64,000 nt of DNA from contig JAMLGM010000004.1 of NCBI GenBank assembly GCA_023957975.1, positions 124,001-188,000 of the forward strand. Reading direction: 5' to 3'. The DNA comes from Microthrixaceae bacterium. GTDB taxonomy: Bacteria > Actinomycetota > Acidimicrobiia > Acidimicrobiales > Microtrichaceae. This document shows positions 34,067-42,706 of the stretch, one piece after another. The notes beneath the pieces are model-generated. The model was not told the origin of the DNA. It saw only the letters and a program-made list of their open reading frames with translations, and did not search any database. Within the stretch, counting starts at the first letter, position 1. Each line of letters opens with the position of its first letter. The position numbers and the translations under genes were made by a program.

Positions 34067-34684
34067 ATGGGCGCCATGCAACGCGTGGATGACCTTCAAC
34101 AACACCTGCTCGAATCCGTTGCCGAGGCCCAACGCGGCGTGGTGACGGTGCAACAGGTCCGCCAACTTCTCGGCTCGGCCTCGGCGGAACTGCGGTTCCG
34201 TTCCGACCCGCGCTGGGAGCAGGTGTCGAGCCGGCTCCACCGGCGAGTCGACTCCGAGTCGACCCTGGAACAGCGCTGTGTCATCGCGGTGCTCGAACTC
34301 GGAGGATGCACCCTGGTGTCGCACCGAAGCGCCGCCATGTTGTACGGGCTGTACGAACGCGACGACCAACTCGTGCACGTCACCACCACCTCCAAACGCC
34401 GCCAACACGGAGGGGTCGCCCGCCTGCACCGGGTCGACGAGGTGCCGCTCGAACAACAGCGACTGCTCGGCGGCGTGCCGATCGTGTCGCCGGCGCTGCT
34501 GGCCATGCAGGCCTTCGGTTCGCTGTCGAGCGACGATGCGGTCGAGCTGACCTCGACGATGATGAACCGTGCGATGCTCGACCGCGACGACCTCGAGGAA
34601 CTCCTGGAACGCTGGGGCGAACGCGGCCGAAACGGCGCCGGCGGACTGCGGGCGTTTCTTGGCCGTCGGCCGATGGCGGTGTGA
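34067..34684 (+). CDS. AbiEi-antitoxin-like winged-helix protein
   Basis: 205 residues (ATG 34067 or 34076). N-terminal winged-helix-like part (VVTVQQVRQLLGSASAELRF) followed by CTLVSHRSAAMLYGLYERDD and a short beta section, the arrangement found in actinobacterial 'type IV toxin-antitoxin AbiEi domain' proteins. These commonly continue into a DUF559 endonuclease domain, which is absent here. No partner toxin gene lies beside it, so a toxin-antitoxin role is not supported. Confidence 0.6.
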   Translation: MGAMQRVDDLQQHLLESVAEAQRGVVTVQQVRQLLGSASAELRFRSDPRWEQVSSRLHRRVDSESTLEQRCVIAVLELGGCTLVSHRSAAMLYGLYERDDQLVHVTTTSKRRQHGGVARLHRVDEVPLEQQRLLGGVPIVSPALLAMQAFGSLSSDDAVELTSTMMNRAMLDRDDLEELLERWGERGRNGAGGLRAFLGRRPMAV

Positions 34685-34719
34685 GTAGCGTTGCCCGCGG
34701 CCCGCTCGGGCCGCGTTGA

Positions 34720-37071
34720 TCAGTCGCCGTTTCGATCGGTGTTGGTGAACGCCTGGGCAGCGCGGCACGGCTGTGCCCGCAATCCGGGACACGCCGGGAA
34801 CTCGGGGCGATACCCGGTGACCGCATTTCCGATCGGCAACACGATCGAGGAGGGATGCGCCGCGTCGGTGCCGATATCGATGCTCGCAGGTTCGGTGTCA
34901 TCGATGATCCAGGCCCAACGCGCCTGATCGCCGCCGGGGGTGTGGACGCTCAGCTTCAGGCGGGCGCCGGCGCGCAGCACATGGCCGACCGGGAAAATCT
35001 CCACCCTCGCCTCGGTCCACTCGCCGGGTTTCAGCGCCTCGACGTCCTCACGGCGAAGCGTGTGGTCGGGATCGAATTCGGTGGCATTCGGCCCGGGTGC
35101 TCGCCGCGAGGCCTTCAGCTGGCCGACCTGGATGAACACCTCGGTGCCGTCGGGGCGAACCTCACTGAGCGTGACGCCCACGTGCGCCTCCTCGCCATCG
35201 GCCCGGATCCACAGATCCGCGGAGCCTCCGCCGAGAATCACCGTGTCGCGCTCGAGCGGTTCGGTTTGGAACGCCGCCGCGGCCCCCTCGCTGTCCTGGA
35301 CCCAGTCGTAGGTCGGCAGCGCGTCGAAGGCCTCGTCGATCCGGTCGCCGGGCAGGGTGGTTCGCTGGGCGCGCGCGAGGTCGGTATTGAAGGAGGTGAA
35401 GCCGCCGGACGCCGTCGGCGTCGCGTCGTCGAGTCGGCCGCCCGGGCCGAGGAACCAGCGTTGCGCAGCGACGTCTCGATCCGCCCACGTGTCGAACTGG
35501 GTTCGGCCCAACGATTCGGGGGCGCCAAGGTTGGACGGGTCGCCGCCGCGGTCCCACAGCACCGTCACATCGGGCTCGGCCTCGTATTGCGCGCGCAGGT
35601 CGTCGAACTCCCCGTCGATCAGACGCTCCGGCGGGTACTGAACCGTCACCCCGAAGGTGTCGGCCAGCAGCGAGGGCCCGAGGGAGCGCAGGAAGTCGGG
35701 CAACGGCGTGCGCTGCCCAGCGACGTAGAAATCGAGGAACATCTTGAGTTCCGCATAGGTCTCGGGGGAGTAACCGTCACCATGAGCCCCGTTCATCGCC
35801 ATGAACTTCGTGACCGGCGCTTTGGTGAATCGGTCCCACAGCCGCGAGAAACTCGGGCCGGTCTGTTCGTCCTGCCACGACCCGGTCATGAACACCGGCA
35901 CATCGATCCGATCGACGAAGGTCGACGGGTCGAGCGGCATGGCCACGTCGTCGGTGTAGTACTGGTTGGCGAGCGCCTTCTTGGTGGCATCGACGTTCTG
36001 GCCGCGGAACCGCTGGTTGGCGGCACACGTGGTGTCGCCACCTTCGGTCACCGTCTCGGTCCAGCCCTGGCCGAACGCAACGGCGTCGTCCAACACGTTG
36101 TCCGCCCACGACAGCGCGAACCCTTCGTTGTAGATGCCCCCGGGCGACAACACGCCGCGGGCGGTGTCGTGAAAGACCGACATCGGGGTGATCGCCGCGA
36201 GGTTCGGCGGATTGGTGGACGCGACGAAAAGCTGCGAGATGCCCGGGTAGCTGAGCCCCACCATGCCGACCTTGCCGCGCACCCACTCCTGGGCGGCGAC
36301 GGTCTCGATCACGTCGTAGCCGTCGAGGAGTTGCAGCGGTTCGAAGAAGTCGTAGGCCCCGCCCGAACATCCGGTGCCGCGCACGTTGACCGCAACCACT
36401 GCGTAACCGGCGGCCGCAGCGAGCAACGAACTCGGCTGGGCGGGCTTCGCGCAGATGATCTTGATCGTGGAACAGAGGTCGTCGGGGTTGAGGCCGAGGT
36501 CCTCCACGGTGCCGCGCAGGTTCTGGGTCGGGTCGCTCGGGTCGTAGCCGGAATACTCCACGACGGTGGGGAAGGGGCCATCGCCGGGGGGCAGATACAC
36601 CGCGGCGGACAGGGTCGTACCGTCGCGGGTGGTGATGTAGTGGAACCCCTCGGTAAGGGTCTGGTTGTCGTAGAAACTCTGATCGGGCTGCGATTCGTCC
36701 GCGTCGAGCACGTCGACCGTTTCGGATTGCACGGTGTTGTCCTGCGCACTGACGACCCGCATGTTGTCGCCTTCGTCGACGAGTCGATAGATCAGCGATC
36801 CCTGGTCGTCGGTGGTGGCGGTGTCGACGACCGCGCCGTCGGCATCGACGAGAAGTAGTTCCTCCTCGGGCTTGGCGTCACTGACGAAGACCTGGTTCAC
36901 CGAACCCGTCACGACGAACGAGGCCGTCGCCGAGTCGATGAGCTCGATGCGTTCGGTGTCCGAGTCGGTTCCACCCTCGTCGGTGTTGGTGCACGCTCCG
37001 GTCATCAACAGCGCCGCCACCGCCATGGCGACCGTCGCCGTCCGCGTCGACCTCAGACTCATCACGCCCAT
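34720..37071 (-). CDS. CocE/NonD-family hydrolase, lipoprotein
   Basis: 783 residues. GGGGGAG 5 bp before ATG 37071. Lipoprotein signal ending LLMTGAC, then a beta domain of about 110 residues, then a CocE/X-Pro dipeptidyl-peptidase-type alpha/beta hydrolase: YSGYDPSDPTQN, VRGTGCSGGAYDFFEPLQ, nucleophile GMVGLSYPGISQ, MNGAHGDGYSPE as candidate catalytic His region. The C-terminal jelly-roll is typical (DGEEAHVGVTLSEVRPDGTE, then LSVHTPGGDQARW). An extracytoplasmic acyl or peptide hydrolase; substrate unknown. Divergent from the alpha/beta hydrolase gene at 37185. Confidence 0.88.
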   Translation of the reverse strand: MGVMSLRSTRTATVAMAVAALLMTGACTNTDEGGTDSDTERIELIDSATASFVVTGSVNQVFVSDAKPEEELLLVDADGAVVDTATTDDQGSLIYRLVDEGDNMRVVSAQDNTVQSETVDVLDADESQPDQSFYDNQTLTEGFHYITTRDGTTLSAAVYLPPGDGPFPTVVEYSGYDPSDPTQNLRGTVEDLGLNPDDLCSTIKIICAKPAQPSSLLAAAAGYAVVAVNVRGTGCSGGAYDFFEPLQLLDGYDVIETVAAQEWVRGKVGMVGLSYPGISQLFVASTNPPNLAAITPMSVFHDTARGVLSPGGIYNEGFALSWADNVLDDAVAFGQGWTETVTEGGDTTCAANQRFRGQNVDATKKALANQYYTDDVAMPLDPSTFVDRIDVPVFMTGSWQDEQTGPSFSRLWDRFTKAPVTKFMAMNGAHGDGYSPETYAELKMFLDFYVAGQRTPLPDFLRSLGPSLLADTFGVTVQYPPERLIDGEFDDLRAQYEAEPDVTVLWDRGGDPSNLGAPESLGRTQFDTWADRDVAAQRWFLGPGGRLDDATPTASGGFTSFNTDLARAQRTTLPGDRIDEAFDALPTYDWVQDSEGAAAAFQTEPLERDTVILGGGSADLWIRADGEEAHVGVTLSEVRPDGTEVFIQVGQLKASRRAPGPNATEFDPDHTLRREDVEALKPGEWTEARVEIFPVGHVLRAGARLKLSVHTPGGDQARWAWIIDDTEPASIDIGTDAAHPSSIVLPIGNAVTGYRPEFPACPGLRAQPCRAAQAFTNTDRNGD

Positions 37072-37184
37072 CGGCTCTCCCCCTCGAGATCGGACTGCGC
37101 TCGGAGGTGTCTCCGGCGGCCGCAGGCGACACTACTCGGGCACGACGTGGGTCCGGGGCACCGTCGCGGTGCCATGATGGGCCG

Positions 37185-38144
37185 ATGTCAGCGGCCCAAC
37201 CCACACCGGATGACGCGGAGTTCGTCTACGACGAAATGGCCTACTTCGCCGAGAACTGCACCGAGTACGGCCTCGAATTGCCGGCCCCGGTTCCCGTCGA
37301 GCGCATCGAGGTCGGCCTCAGCGGCGGTGGGGTTCTGAGCGGGCTTCGCTGGGGGACCGGTCCGCTCGACGACTGTGCTGCGGTCTTCCTGCACGGCGGG
37401 GCACAGAACGCACACACCTGGGACACGGTGCTGTTGGCACTCGACCAGGAGTTGTCGGCACGCTCGGCGCTGTGTTTCGACCTGCCCGGCCACGGCCACT
37501 CCTCTCGTCGAGACGACGGATGGTACGACCCGACCAGCAACGCCGCAGCGGTCGCCGAAGCGATGGACACCCTCGGGGTGCGCGACGTCGTGTTGGTGGG
37601 GATGTCGCTCGGCGGGTTGAGCGCGAACGTCGTCGCCGCGACGCGTCCCGATCTCGTATCGAACCTCGTCATCGTCGACGTGACCCCGGGGGTGAACCCC
37701 GACAAGGCGAGCGCAATCCACGCCTTCATCGCCGGGCCACAACACTTCGCCACCTTCGGCGAGATCTTCGACCGCACCGTCGAGTTCAACCCCACCCGCA
37801 CCCCCGAGTCGCTGCGCCGCGGCATCCTGCACAACGCGCATCGGGTCGTCGAGGGGAAACACGCCGGTAGCTGGGAGTGGAACTACGACCGCCGCAAGCT
37901 CGACATCGACCAGATGCCTCCGATGGACGACCTGTGGGACCACGTGGGCGCGGTCGCCGCTCCGTATCTGCTGGTACGCGGGTCGACCTCGCCGGTGGTC
38001 GACGACGAGGACGTGGCCGAGCTGTTGCGCCGTCAGCCCGACGCCCGGGTGGTCGTCGTCGAGGGGGCCGGACATTCGGTGCAGGGGGACGATCCGCTGC
38101 GCCTCGCGGAGCTGTTGGTTCCGCTGCTCCCGCCACGGCTCTAG
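37185..38144 (+). CDS. alpha/beta hydrolase
   Basis: 319 residues from ATG 37185 (frame open further up, but no better start). AVFLHGGAQNAHTWDTVLLA gives the oxyanion-hole HG, FDLPGHGHSSRRDDGWYDP follows, nucleophile elbow VLVGMSLGGLSANVV, and a C-terminal GAGHSVQGDDP supplies the His. Cytoplasmic (no signal). Family members include esterases, epoxide hydrolases and C-C bond hydrolases; no neighbour narrows it. Confidence 0.88.
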   Translation: MSAAQPTPDDAEFVYDEMAYFAENCTEYGLELPAPVPVERIEVGLSGGGVLSGLRWGTGPLDDCAAVFLHGGAQNAHTWDTVLLALDQELSARSALCFDLPGHGHSSRRDDGWYDPTSNAAAVAEAMDTLGVRDVVLVGMSLGGLSANVVAATRPDLVSNLVIVDVTPGVNPDKASAIHAFIAGPQHFATFGEIFDRTVEFNPTRTPESLRRGILHNAHRVVEGKHAGSWEWNYDRRKLDIDQMPPMDDLWDHVGAVAAPYLLVRGSTSPVVDDEDVAELLRRQPDARVVVVEGAGHSVQGDDPLRLAELLVPLLPPRL

Positions 38145-38220
38145 CTGTTCGCTGAACGTTTACTCGTCGTTGGTGGTGGAAGCGTGCGGCGGGCTGTTTG
38201 CTTCGGGGTGTGCTGACGCT

Positions 38221-38289
38221 ATGTCCATCGCCATCGCCGTCGCCATCGCCATCGCCGTCCTCGGCGTCCTCGGCGTCATCGCTGGGTGA
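38221..38289 (+). other. 22-residue hydrophobic ORF in a GCCATC-type repeat
   Basis: MSIAIAVAIAIAVLGVLGVIAG, then TGA. The DNA is a near-repeat of CATCGCCGTCGC units, and the frame is the same as the acetyltransferase remnant that follows. No ribosome binding site. Most likely slippage DNA that replaced the start of the acetyltransferase, although a membrane micropeptide cannot be excluded. Confidence 0.3.
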
Positions 38290-38571
38290 CCTGTCGCAGG
38301 CCCCGGTCATCGCGTCGTCGGTCGTCTGGCGCATGCGTACGGCACCTTCGTCGAGGACGCCGGGATGGGGCTTGGTTCGTCGTTGCTGCGGCACCGGGTC
38401 GCACTCGCCGCCAGCCTCGGGGCGAGGAGTGTCACCGTCGACGTCCTGGGGTGGAACGAACGCTCCCGAGCGATGATCGAACGCGTCGGATTCGAATATG
38501 AGCGGTCCTGGCCCTCGCGGTGGGAACCGGGCCACACCGTGCTCGGTTACCGGCTCTGGTGCACCCGGTGA
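38290..38571 (+). pseudogene. GNAT acetyltransferase, C-terminal remnant
   Basis: The frame reads HRVVGRLAHAYGTFVEDAG, MGLGSSLLRHRVALAASLGA (acetyl-CoA binding segment) and VDVLGWNERSRAMIERVGFE, the second half of a GNAT domain. The N-terminal half is missing, and a stop at 38287-38289 and the repeat precede it. A start at ATG 38365 would leave only 68 residues. Confidence 0.65.
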
Positions 38572-38605
38572 GCGGGTGGTGACGGGCTCGGTCGGCGGCC
38601 GCGAT

Positions 38606-38636
38606 CGCTGACCGCGGTCGGTGACCGCGGTCAGCG
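38606..38636 (-). terminator. perfect 14-bp-stem hairpin over the acyl-CoA dehydrogenase stop
   Basis: CGCTGACCGCGGTC-GGT-GACCGCGGTCAGCG. Includes the stop codon at 38631-38633 of the minus-strand gene. No U-tract, so either a non-canonical terminator or an RNA-stabilising 3' end. Confidence 0.5.
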
Positions 38637-39728
38637 GGGGAGGCCGAGGATTCGTTCAGCGATGATGTTGCGCAGAATCTGCGTCGTGCCGCCCATGATC
38701 GTGTAGCCGGGTGCGTAACAGATGTTGCGGCTGGCGCGGTTCCATAACATGGCCTCGGCCCCGAACGACGCAACGCAGAACTCCGCCACGCGCTGTTCGA
38801 ACTCGGTGCACCAGGTCTTGGTCACCGCCGAGAACCCCTGCGGTGCCTGGCCCATGACCTCGCGCAACACGAGGTGGCGTCCGATGCGATAGCCACCCTC
38901 GAGCCGTCCGATCTCGTTGCGAACCCGCGGGTCGGAGATGTCGGCCCGGTCGCGGGCGTCGAGGTAGAGGCGACGGTTCGACACCAGCCGATCGATGCCG
39001 CCGCGCTCGTGTTCCATCTGACGCATGATCTGCTTGAACGCGGCGTTCTCGGTGCCGACAAGGCGGTCGCCCCCGATGCGCACGTCGTCGAAGATGACCT
39101 CACAGAAGTGGTGGTCGTCGCTCATGTCGTGGATCGTGCGGATCTCCACGCCGGGGGAGCGCAGATCGACGATGAACTCCGACAGCCCGGCGTGCGGCTT
39201 CGCGTTCTGGTCGGTGCGGGCGATCAGGTAGCACCAGTCCGACTCCGCGGCCCCCGAGGTCCACACCTTCGAGCCGTTCACGATCCAATCGTCGCCGTCG
39301 CGATCGGCTCGGGTCCGTAGCGAGGCAACGTCGGAACCGGCATCGGGCTCGCTCATGCCCACGCACCACTTCGAGCTGCCGGCGACGAGGTCGGGGAGGA
39401 ATTCGCGACGCTGGGCGTCGGTGCCGAACTGCAACAGCGTCGGGCCGATCTGGCGATCGGCGAACCAGGCGGTGGCGAGGGGAGCGCCTTCGGAGATGAG
39501 CGCCTCGACGACGACGAATCGTTCGAGCGCACTGCGCCCACCGCCACCCCACTCGGTCGGCCAGGTCATACCCAACCAGCCGTGTTCGGCCATGACCCGG
39601 GGGAACTTGACATCGACGCCGCGAAGCCAGGAATCCTCAGTGATGTCGAGATCGGCGGTGAACTCGCGGGCAACCGTACGGGCCTCGTCGGCCAGTTCGA
39701 GCAGCGCGGGCGACATCGAGAAGTCCAT
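38631..39728 (-). CDS. acyl-CoA dehydrogenase
   Basis: 365 residues, ATG 39728. N-terminal helices (ELADEARTVAREFTADLD), middle domain CVGMSEPDAGSDVASLRTRA and WIVNGSKVWTSGA, C-terminal YTIMGGTTQILRNIIAERIL typical of the family; the usual catalytic Glu positions are not obvious by eye. Resembles the FadE28/FadE-like pairs that form heteromers in sterol side-chain degradation, but its usual partner is not adjacent; the other dehydrogenase at 32744 is 5 kb away. Confidence 0.9.
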   Translation of the reverse strand: MDFSMSPALLELADEARTVAREFTADLDITEDSWLRGVDVKFPRVMAEHGWLGMTWPTEWGGGGRSALERFVVVEALISEGAPLATAWFADRQIGPTLLQFGTDAQRREFLPDLVAGSSKWCVGMSEPDAGSDVASLRTRADRDGDDWIVNGSKVWTSGAAESDWCYLIARTDQNAKPHAGLSEFIVDLRSPGVEIRTIHDMSDDHHFCEVIFDDVRIGGDRLVGTENAAFKQIMRQMEHERGGIDRLVSNRRLYLDARDRADISDPRVRNEIGRLEGGYRIGRHLVLREVMGQAPQGFSAVTKTWCTEFEQRVAEFCVASFGAEAMLWNRASRNICYAPGYTIMGGTTQILRNIIAERILGLPR

Positions 39729-39780
39729 GGCGGAAACCTAGCGCCGCCGGCGCTGACGACGAGCTTCCCGCCGGCCGTCT

Positions 39781-39831
39781 CAAACTTTGTGCCGGAAGCG
39801 ACACCAGATGTCGCTTCCGGCAAAAAGTTTG
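39781..39831. repeat. 51-bp palindromic element in a divergent intergenic region
   Basis: Arms TGCCGGAAGCGACA / TGTCGCTTCCGGCA with a 5-nt loop, extended outward by CAAACTTT / AAAGTTTG. Lies between the starts of two divergent genes (39728 and 39889), so not at any gene end. Single copy in this window; candidate operator or palindromic repeat. Confidence 0.6.
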
Positions 39832-39888
39832 CCGGATCGCCGTCGGTTTTGATGGGGCGACGTCGATCGAGCCGTAATGTGACCCACC

Positions 39889-41193
39889 ATGTGGCGCCGC
39901 AAGATATTGGTCGGAGTCGGGATCGCTGCGGTCGTGGCGCTGTTCTCGGGGGCACTCGTCCTCGTTCGACGCAGCGAGCGCCCCGCCATCCCCGACGCGG
40001 TCGACCTGAGTGTGCCGCTCGCGGTCGTCGAGTTGCCCGACCCGCCGGTCGGCCAGTGGGATCGCTACAACATCGTTCCGCTCGTCGATGGCCGCGGATT
40101 CCTCGTGGCCGGGGGTGGGAACAGCGTCGACGGATATGAGCGGCCGCGCCCGCACAACCTCGAGGCGGCGCTGTTTCGCTTCTCCACCGGCGCCTATGAA
40201 CTGCTGCCCGAGTTGCCGGTGAAAGCCGGGCTCGGCGCGGGCAGCGGCGCAGTGGTCGGCGGACCGGACGAGGAGACCGTGGTCGTCGTCGGACAGGATT
40301 GCCCGCCCGGTCCCGAGGTTTCCGCCGTCGGCATCGAGTTCTGCAGCTGGGGTGGCTCCGGGGCGAAGGTCGTGTTGTCCTGGAACACCGGCGAGGGGTC
40401 GTGGACGCGCCACGAGCTACCCAAGAAACTCGAGGACTTTTCGCCCGCGAGTCCGTCGGTCATCGGTGTCGACGGCGGACTCGTATGGCTGGCGAGCGAG
40501 ACCACCGGCCGCGTCCCACGGATCGCGTCCTTCGATCCGTCGACCGGGTCGTTCTCCGAGGTGATCGACGGCCCGGCGGAGCAAGCCGGCATCTGCCTCA
40601 TCGGTTCCGATCTGCTCGCGTTCGTGACCCCAGCGACCACCTTCGTCTCCGACATGAAGGTATCGAGTTGGGCATTCGACGGCGCGGCCTGGCAGGAGCT
40701 GCCGTCGTGGGGTGACGTCCCGACCCAGTTCACCCCGTCGGAGGCGTTGTGTACTCCGCAGGGGTACTACTCGGTGGTTCCGACCTCGGAGTCGTTCTGG
40801 TCAGACCTCCGGTGGACCGAGTCGGCCGAGGCGGCGAAACACGCAACGTTCACCGAGGTCGGGCGGTTCGTGAACGGTCTCGCCGGGTGGCGCATAGGGA
40901 TCCGACAGTTCGGCTCCGACGTGCTCGTGGGGCTCTCCCTGCAGATGCCAGACCTCGGGTCGATGATGACGACGATTCCGGGTGACCCGCCGGTCGATCC
41001 GTCCGAGATGAAAACGCTGCCCGGGAACGTGACGGCGGGATGGAACCTCGTGACCCCGACCGGACCGGTTCCTGTGCCGGGCTTATCTCCCGACGAGTGG
41101 TACGCGGCGGTCACCATCGGCGACCACGTCCTCATCGAGGTGACCGACGCGTCCGACGACTATGACCTGCTGGCATTGCGCACGCCGGTTTGA
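39889..41193 (+). CDS. hypothetical membrane-anchored beta-propeller-like protein
   Basis: 434 residues. RRK then a hydrophobic helix (residues 6-26) without a lipobox Cys, so an N-terminal membrane anchor with the rest outside. The body has repeated strand patterns (GRGFLVAGGGNSVDGY, GGLVWLASETTGRVPRIASF, DPSTGSFSEV) reminiscent of kelch-type propellers. No enzymatic motif. Its last codons are the first unit of the 20-bp tandem repeat at 41181-41259. Confidence 0.75.
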   Translation: MWRRKILVGVGIAAVVALFSGALVLVRRSERPAIPDAVDLSVPLAVVELPDPPVGQWDRYNIVPLVDGRGFLVAGGGNSVDGYERPRPHNLEAALFRFSTGAYELLPELPVKAGLGAGSGAVVGGPDEETVVVVGQDCPPGPEVSAVGIEFCSWGGSGAKVVLSWNTGEGSWTRHELPKKLEDFSPASPSVIGVDGGLVWLASETTGRVPRIASFDPSTGSFSEVIDGPAEQAGICLIGSDLLAFVTPATTFVSDMKVSSWAFDGAAWQELPSWGDVPTQFTPSEALCTPQGYYSVVPTSESFWSDLRWTESAEAAKHATFTEVGRFVNGLAGWRIGIRQFGSDVLVGLSLQMPDLGSMMTTIPGDPPVDPSEMKTLPGNVTAGWNLVTPTGPVPVPGLSPDEWYAAVTIGDHVLIEVTDASDDYDLLALRTPV

Positions 41194-41259
41194 CGCAGCG
41201 CACGCCGGTTTGACGCAGCGCACGCCGGTTTGACGCAGCGCACGCCGGATTGACGGCGG
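41181..41259. repeat. 20-bp tandem repeat, four units
   Basis: CACGCCGGTTTGACGCAGCG three times, then a diverging fourth unit CACGCCGGATTGACGGCGGG. The first unit contains the stop (TGA) of the upstream gene. Sits between convergent genes. Confidence 0.9.
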
Positions 41260-41265
41260 GCTCGA

Positions 41266-42543
41266 TCAGCGCTGCGTCATCGGGACGTAGTCGCGCACCT
41301 CGGAGCCGATGTAGGCCTGACGCGGGCGAGAGATTCGGCTGTTCTGCTCGAGGCTCTCCTTGTAGTGCGCCAGCCAGCCCGAGGTGCGGGGGATGGCGAA
41401 CAACACGGTGAACATGTCGAGCGGGAAACCCATCGCCTGGTAGATGAGGCCAGAGTAGAAATCGACGTTCGGGTACAGCTTGCGGCTCACGAAGTAGTCG
41501 TCGCCGAGCGCCACCTCTTCGAGCTTGAGCGCGATGTCGAGCAACGGGTTCTTGCCGGTCACCTCGAAGACCTCATAGGCCGTCTTCTTGATGATCGTGG
41601 CGCGGGGATCGAAGTTCTTGTAGACGCGGTGCCCGAAGCCCTGAAGCCGGCCCTTGCCCTGCTTGACCGCCTCGATGAACGAAGCGACGTTGTCGACCGA
41701 GCCGATCTCGTTGAGCATGCGCAGCACGGCCTCGTTGGCTCCGCCGTGGCGGGGGCCGTAGAGCGCGGCCGCGGCGGCTGCGGTGGAGGAGTAGGGATCG
41801 GCGTGGGACGAGCCGACCGTGCGCATCGCCGTGGTCGAACAGTTCTGCTCGTGGTCGGCGTGGAGGATGAACAAGATGTCGAGCGCACGGCTGAGCACCG
41901 GGTGGGCATCGAAGCGGGGTTCGGCGATCTTCCACATCATTGACAGGAAGTTCGACGTGAAATCGAGGCTGTTGTCGGGGTAGACGAACGGCATCCCGAC
42001 CGAGAACCGGTAGGCGCCGGCGGCCAGGGTCGGCATCTTGGCGATGAGTCGCACGATCTGGCGATCGAGATTCGCCGGGTCTTCGATGTTCTTCGCCTCT
42101 GGATAAAAGGTCGACAGCGCTGCGGCCGAGGACACCAACATGCCCATCGGGTGGGCGTCGTAGTGGAAGCCCTCCATGAACCGCTTGCGCACATTTTCGT
42201 GGATGTAGGTGTGGTGCACGATGTCGTAGCGCCACTTCTCGAACTGCTCTGCGGTGGGCAGTTCGCCGTAGATCAACAGGTAGGCGACCTCGAGATAGCT
42301 CGAATGTTCGGCGAGCTGTTCGATCGGGTAGCCCCGGTAGCGGAGGATGCCCGCCTCGCCGTCGAGTTCGGTGACTGCACTCTCGGTGGCCGCCGTCGCT
42401 CCGAAGGACGGGTCGAGGAACCAGATCCCCGGAAGAAGCTTCGCCCAGGCCTTCGCGTCGACGGCTCCGTTGACGATGGGGACCTCGACCTGTTCCCCAG
42501 TGCGGTTGTCGGTGATCGTTATGGAATCTGACACGTGCCTCAT
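41266..42543 (-). CDS. gltA: citrate synthase, GltA type
   Basis: 425 residues from ATG 42543 (GTG 42534 with GAGG upstream is an equally good start). Condenses acetyl-CoA and oxaloacetate in the TCA cycle. Shows the hexameric GltA N-terminal strand domain (GILRYRGYPIEQLAEHSSYL), HADHEQNCSTTAMR with the first catalytic His, GPRHGGANEAVLRML, GFGHRVYKNFDPRA with the second His, and the C-terminal FYSGLIYQAMGFPLDMFTVL with RTSGWLAHYKE. Full family length. A 50-bp palindrome lies between it and the LysR gene upstream. Confidence 0.96.
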   Translation of the reverse strand: MRHVSDSITITDNRTGEQVEVPIVNGAVDAKAWAKLLPGIWFLDPSFGATAATESAVTELDGEAGILRYRGYPIEQLAEHSSYLEVAYLLIYGELPTAEQFEKWRYDIVHHTYIHENVRKRFMEGFHYDAHPMGMLVSSAAALSTFYPEAKNIEDPANLDRQIVRLIAKMPTLAAGAYRFSVGMPFVYPDNSLDFTSNFLSMMWKIAEPRFDAHPVLSRALDILFILHADHEQNCSTTAMRTVGSSHADPYSSTAAAAAALYGPRHGGANEAVLRMLNEIGSVDNVASFIEAVKQGKGRLQGFGHRVYKNFDPRATIIKKTAYEVFEVTGKNPLLDIALKLEEVALGDDYFVSRKLYPNVDFYSGLIYQAMGFPLDMFTVLFAIPRTSGWLAHYKESLEQNSRISRPRQAYIGSEVRDYVPMTQR

Positions 42544-42649
42544 CTTACGTCCCGGGCGGCGGCCTCGGGGCCACCTGCGTGCAGCGCACGAAGTGTTCAT
42601 CTGCTCGTGACCTCGCGCCCGCCGCATTCGTGGGCGATCCCCACCTGCC

Positions 42650-42699
42650 GTTCTCCGATAACCAGTGGTCGTGATCACGACCACTGGTTATCGGAGAAC
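42650..42699. repeat. 50-bp perfect palindrome, copy 1
   Basis: Half-site GTTCTCCGATAACCAGTGG followed by TCGTGA and its exact complement. Ends 7 bp before the stop of the LysR gene (minus). Flanks ACCTGCC and GGCAGGT extend the pairing with one bulged base. Identical to copies at 46298, 51554 and 55165. Confidence 0.95.
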
Positions 42700-42706
42700 A
42701 GGCAGG

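Noticed and set aside
34067-34684. Toxin-antitoxin operon
   Set aside because: Only an AbiEi-like protein; no adjacent nucleotidyltransferase toxin gene.
34855-36858. 667-codon open frame antisense to the CocE-type hydrolase
   Set aside because: Shadow of the lipoprotein hydrolase; composition dominated by Arg, Val and Gly with no domain.
41181-41259. CRISPR array
   Set aside because: Units are directly adjacent without spacers; a plain tandem repeat. No cas genes in the window.
42650-42699. 50-bp palindrome as a standard rho-independent terminator
   Set aside because: No U-tract on either side of any copy, and the stem is longer and more regular than usual terminators.
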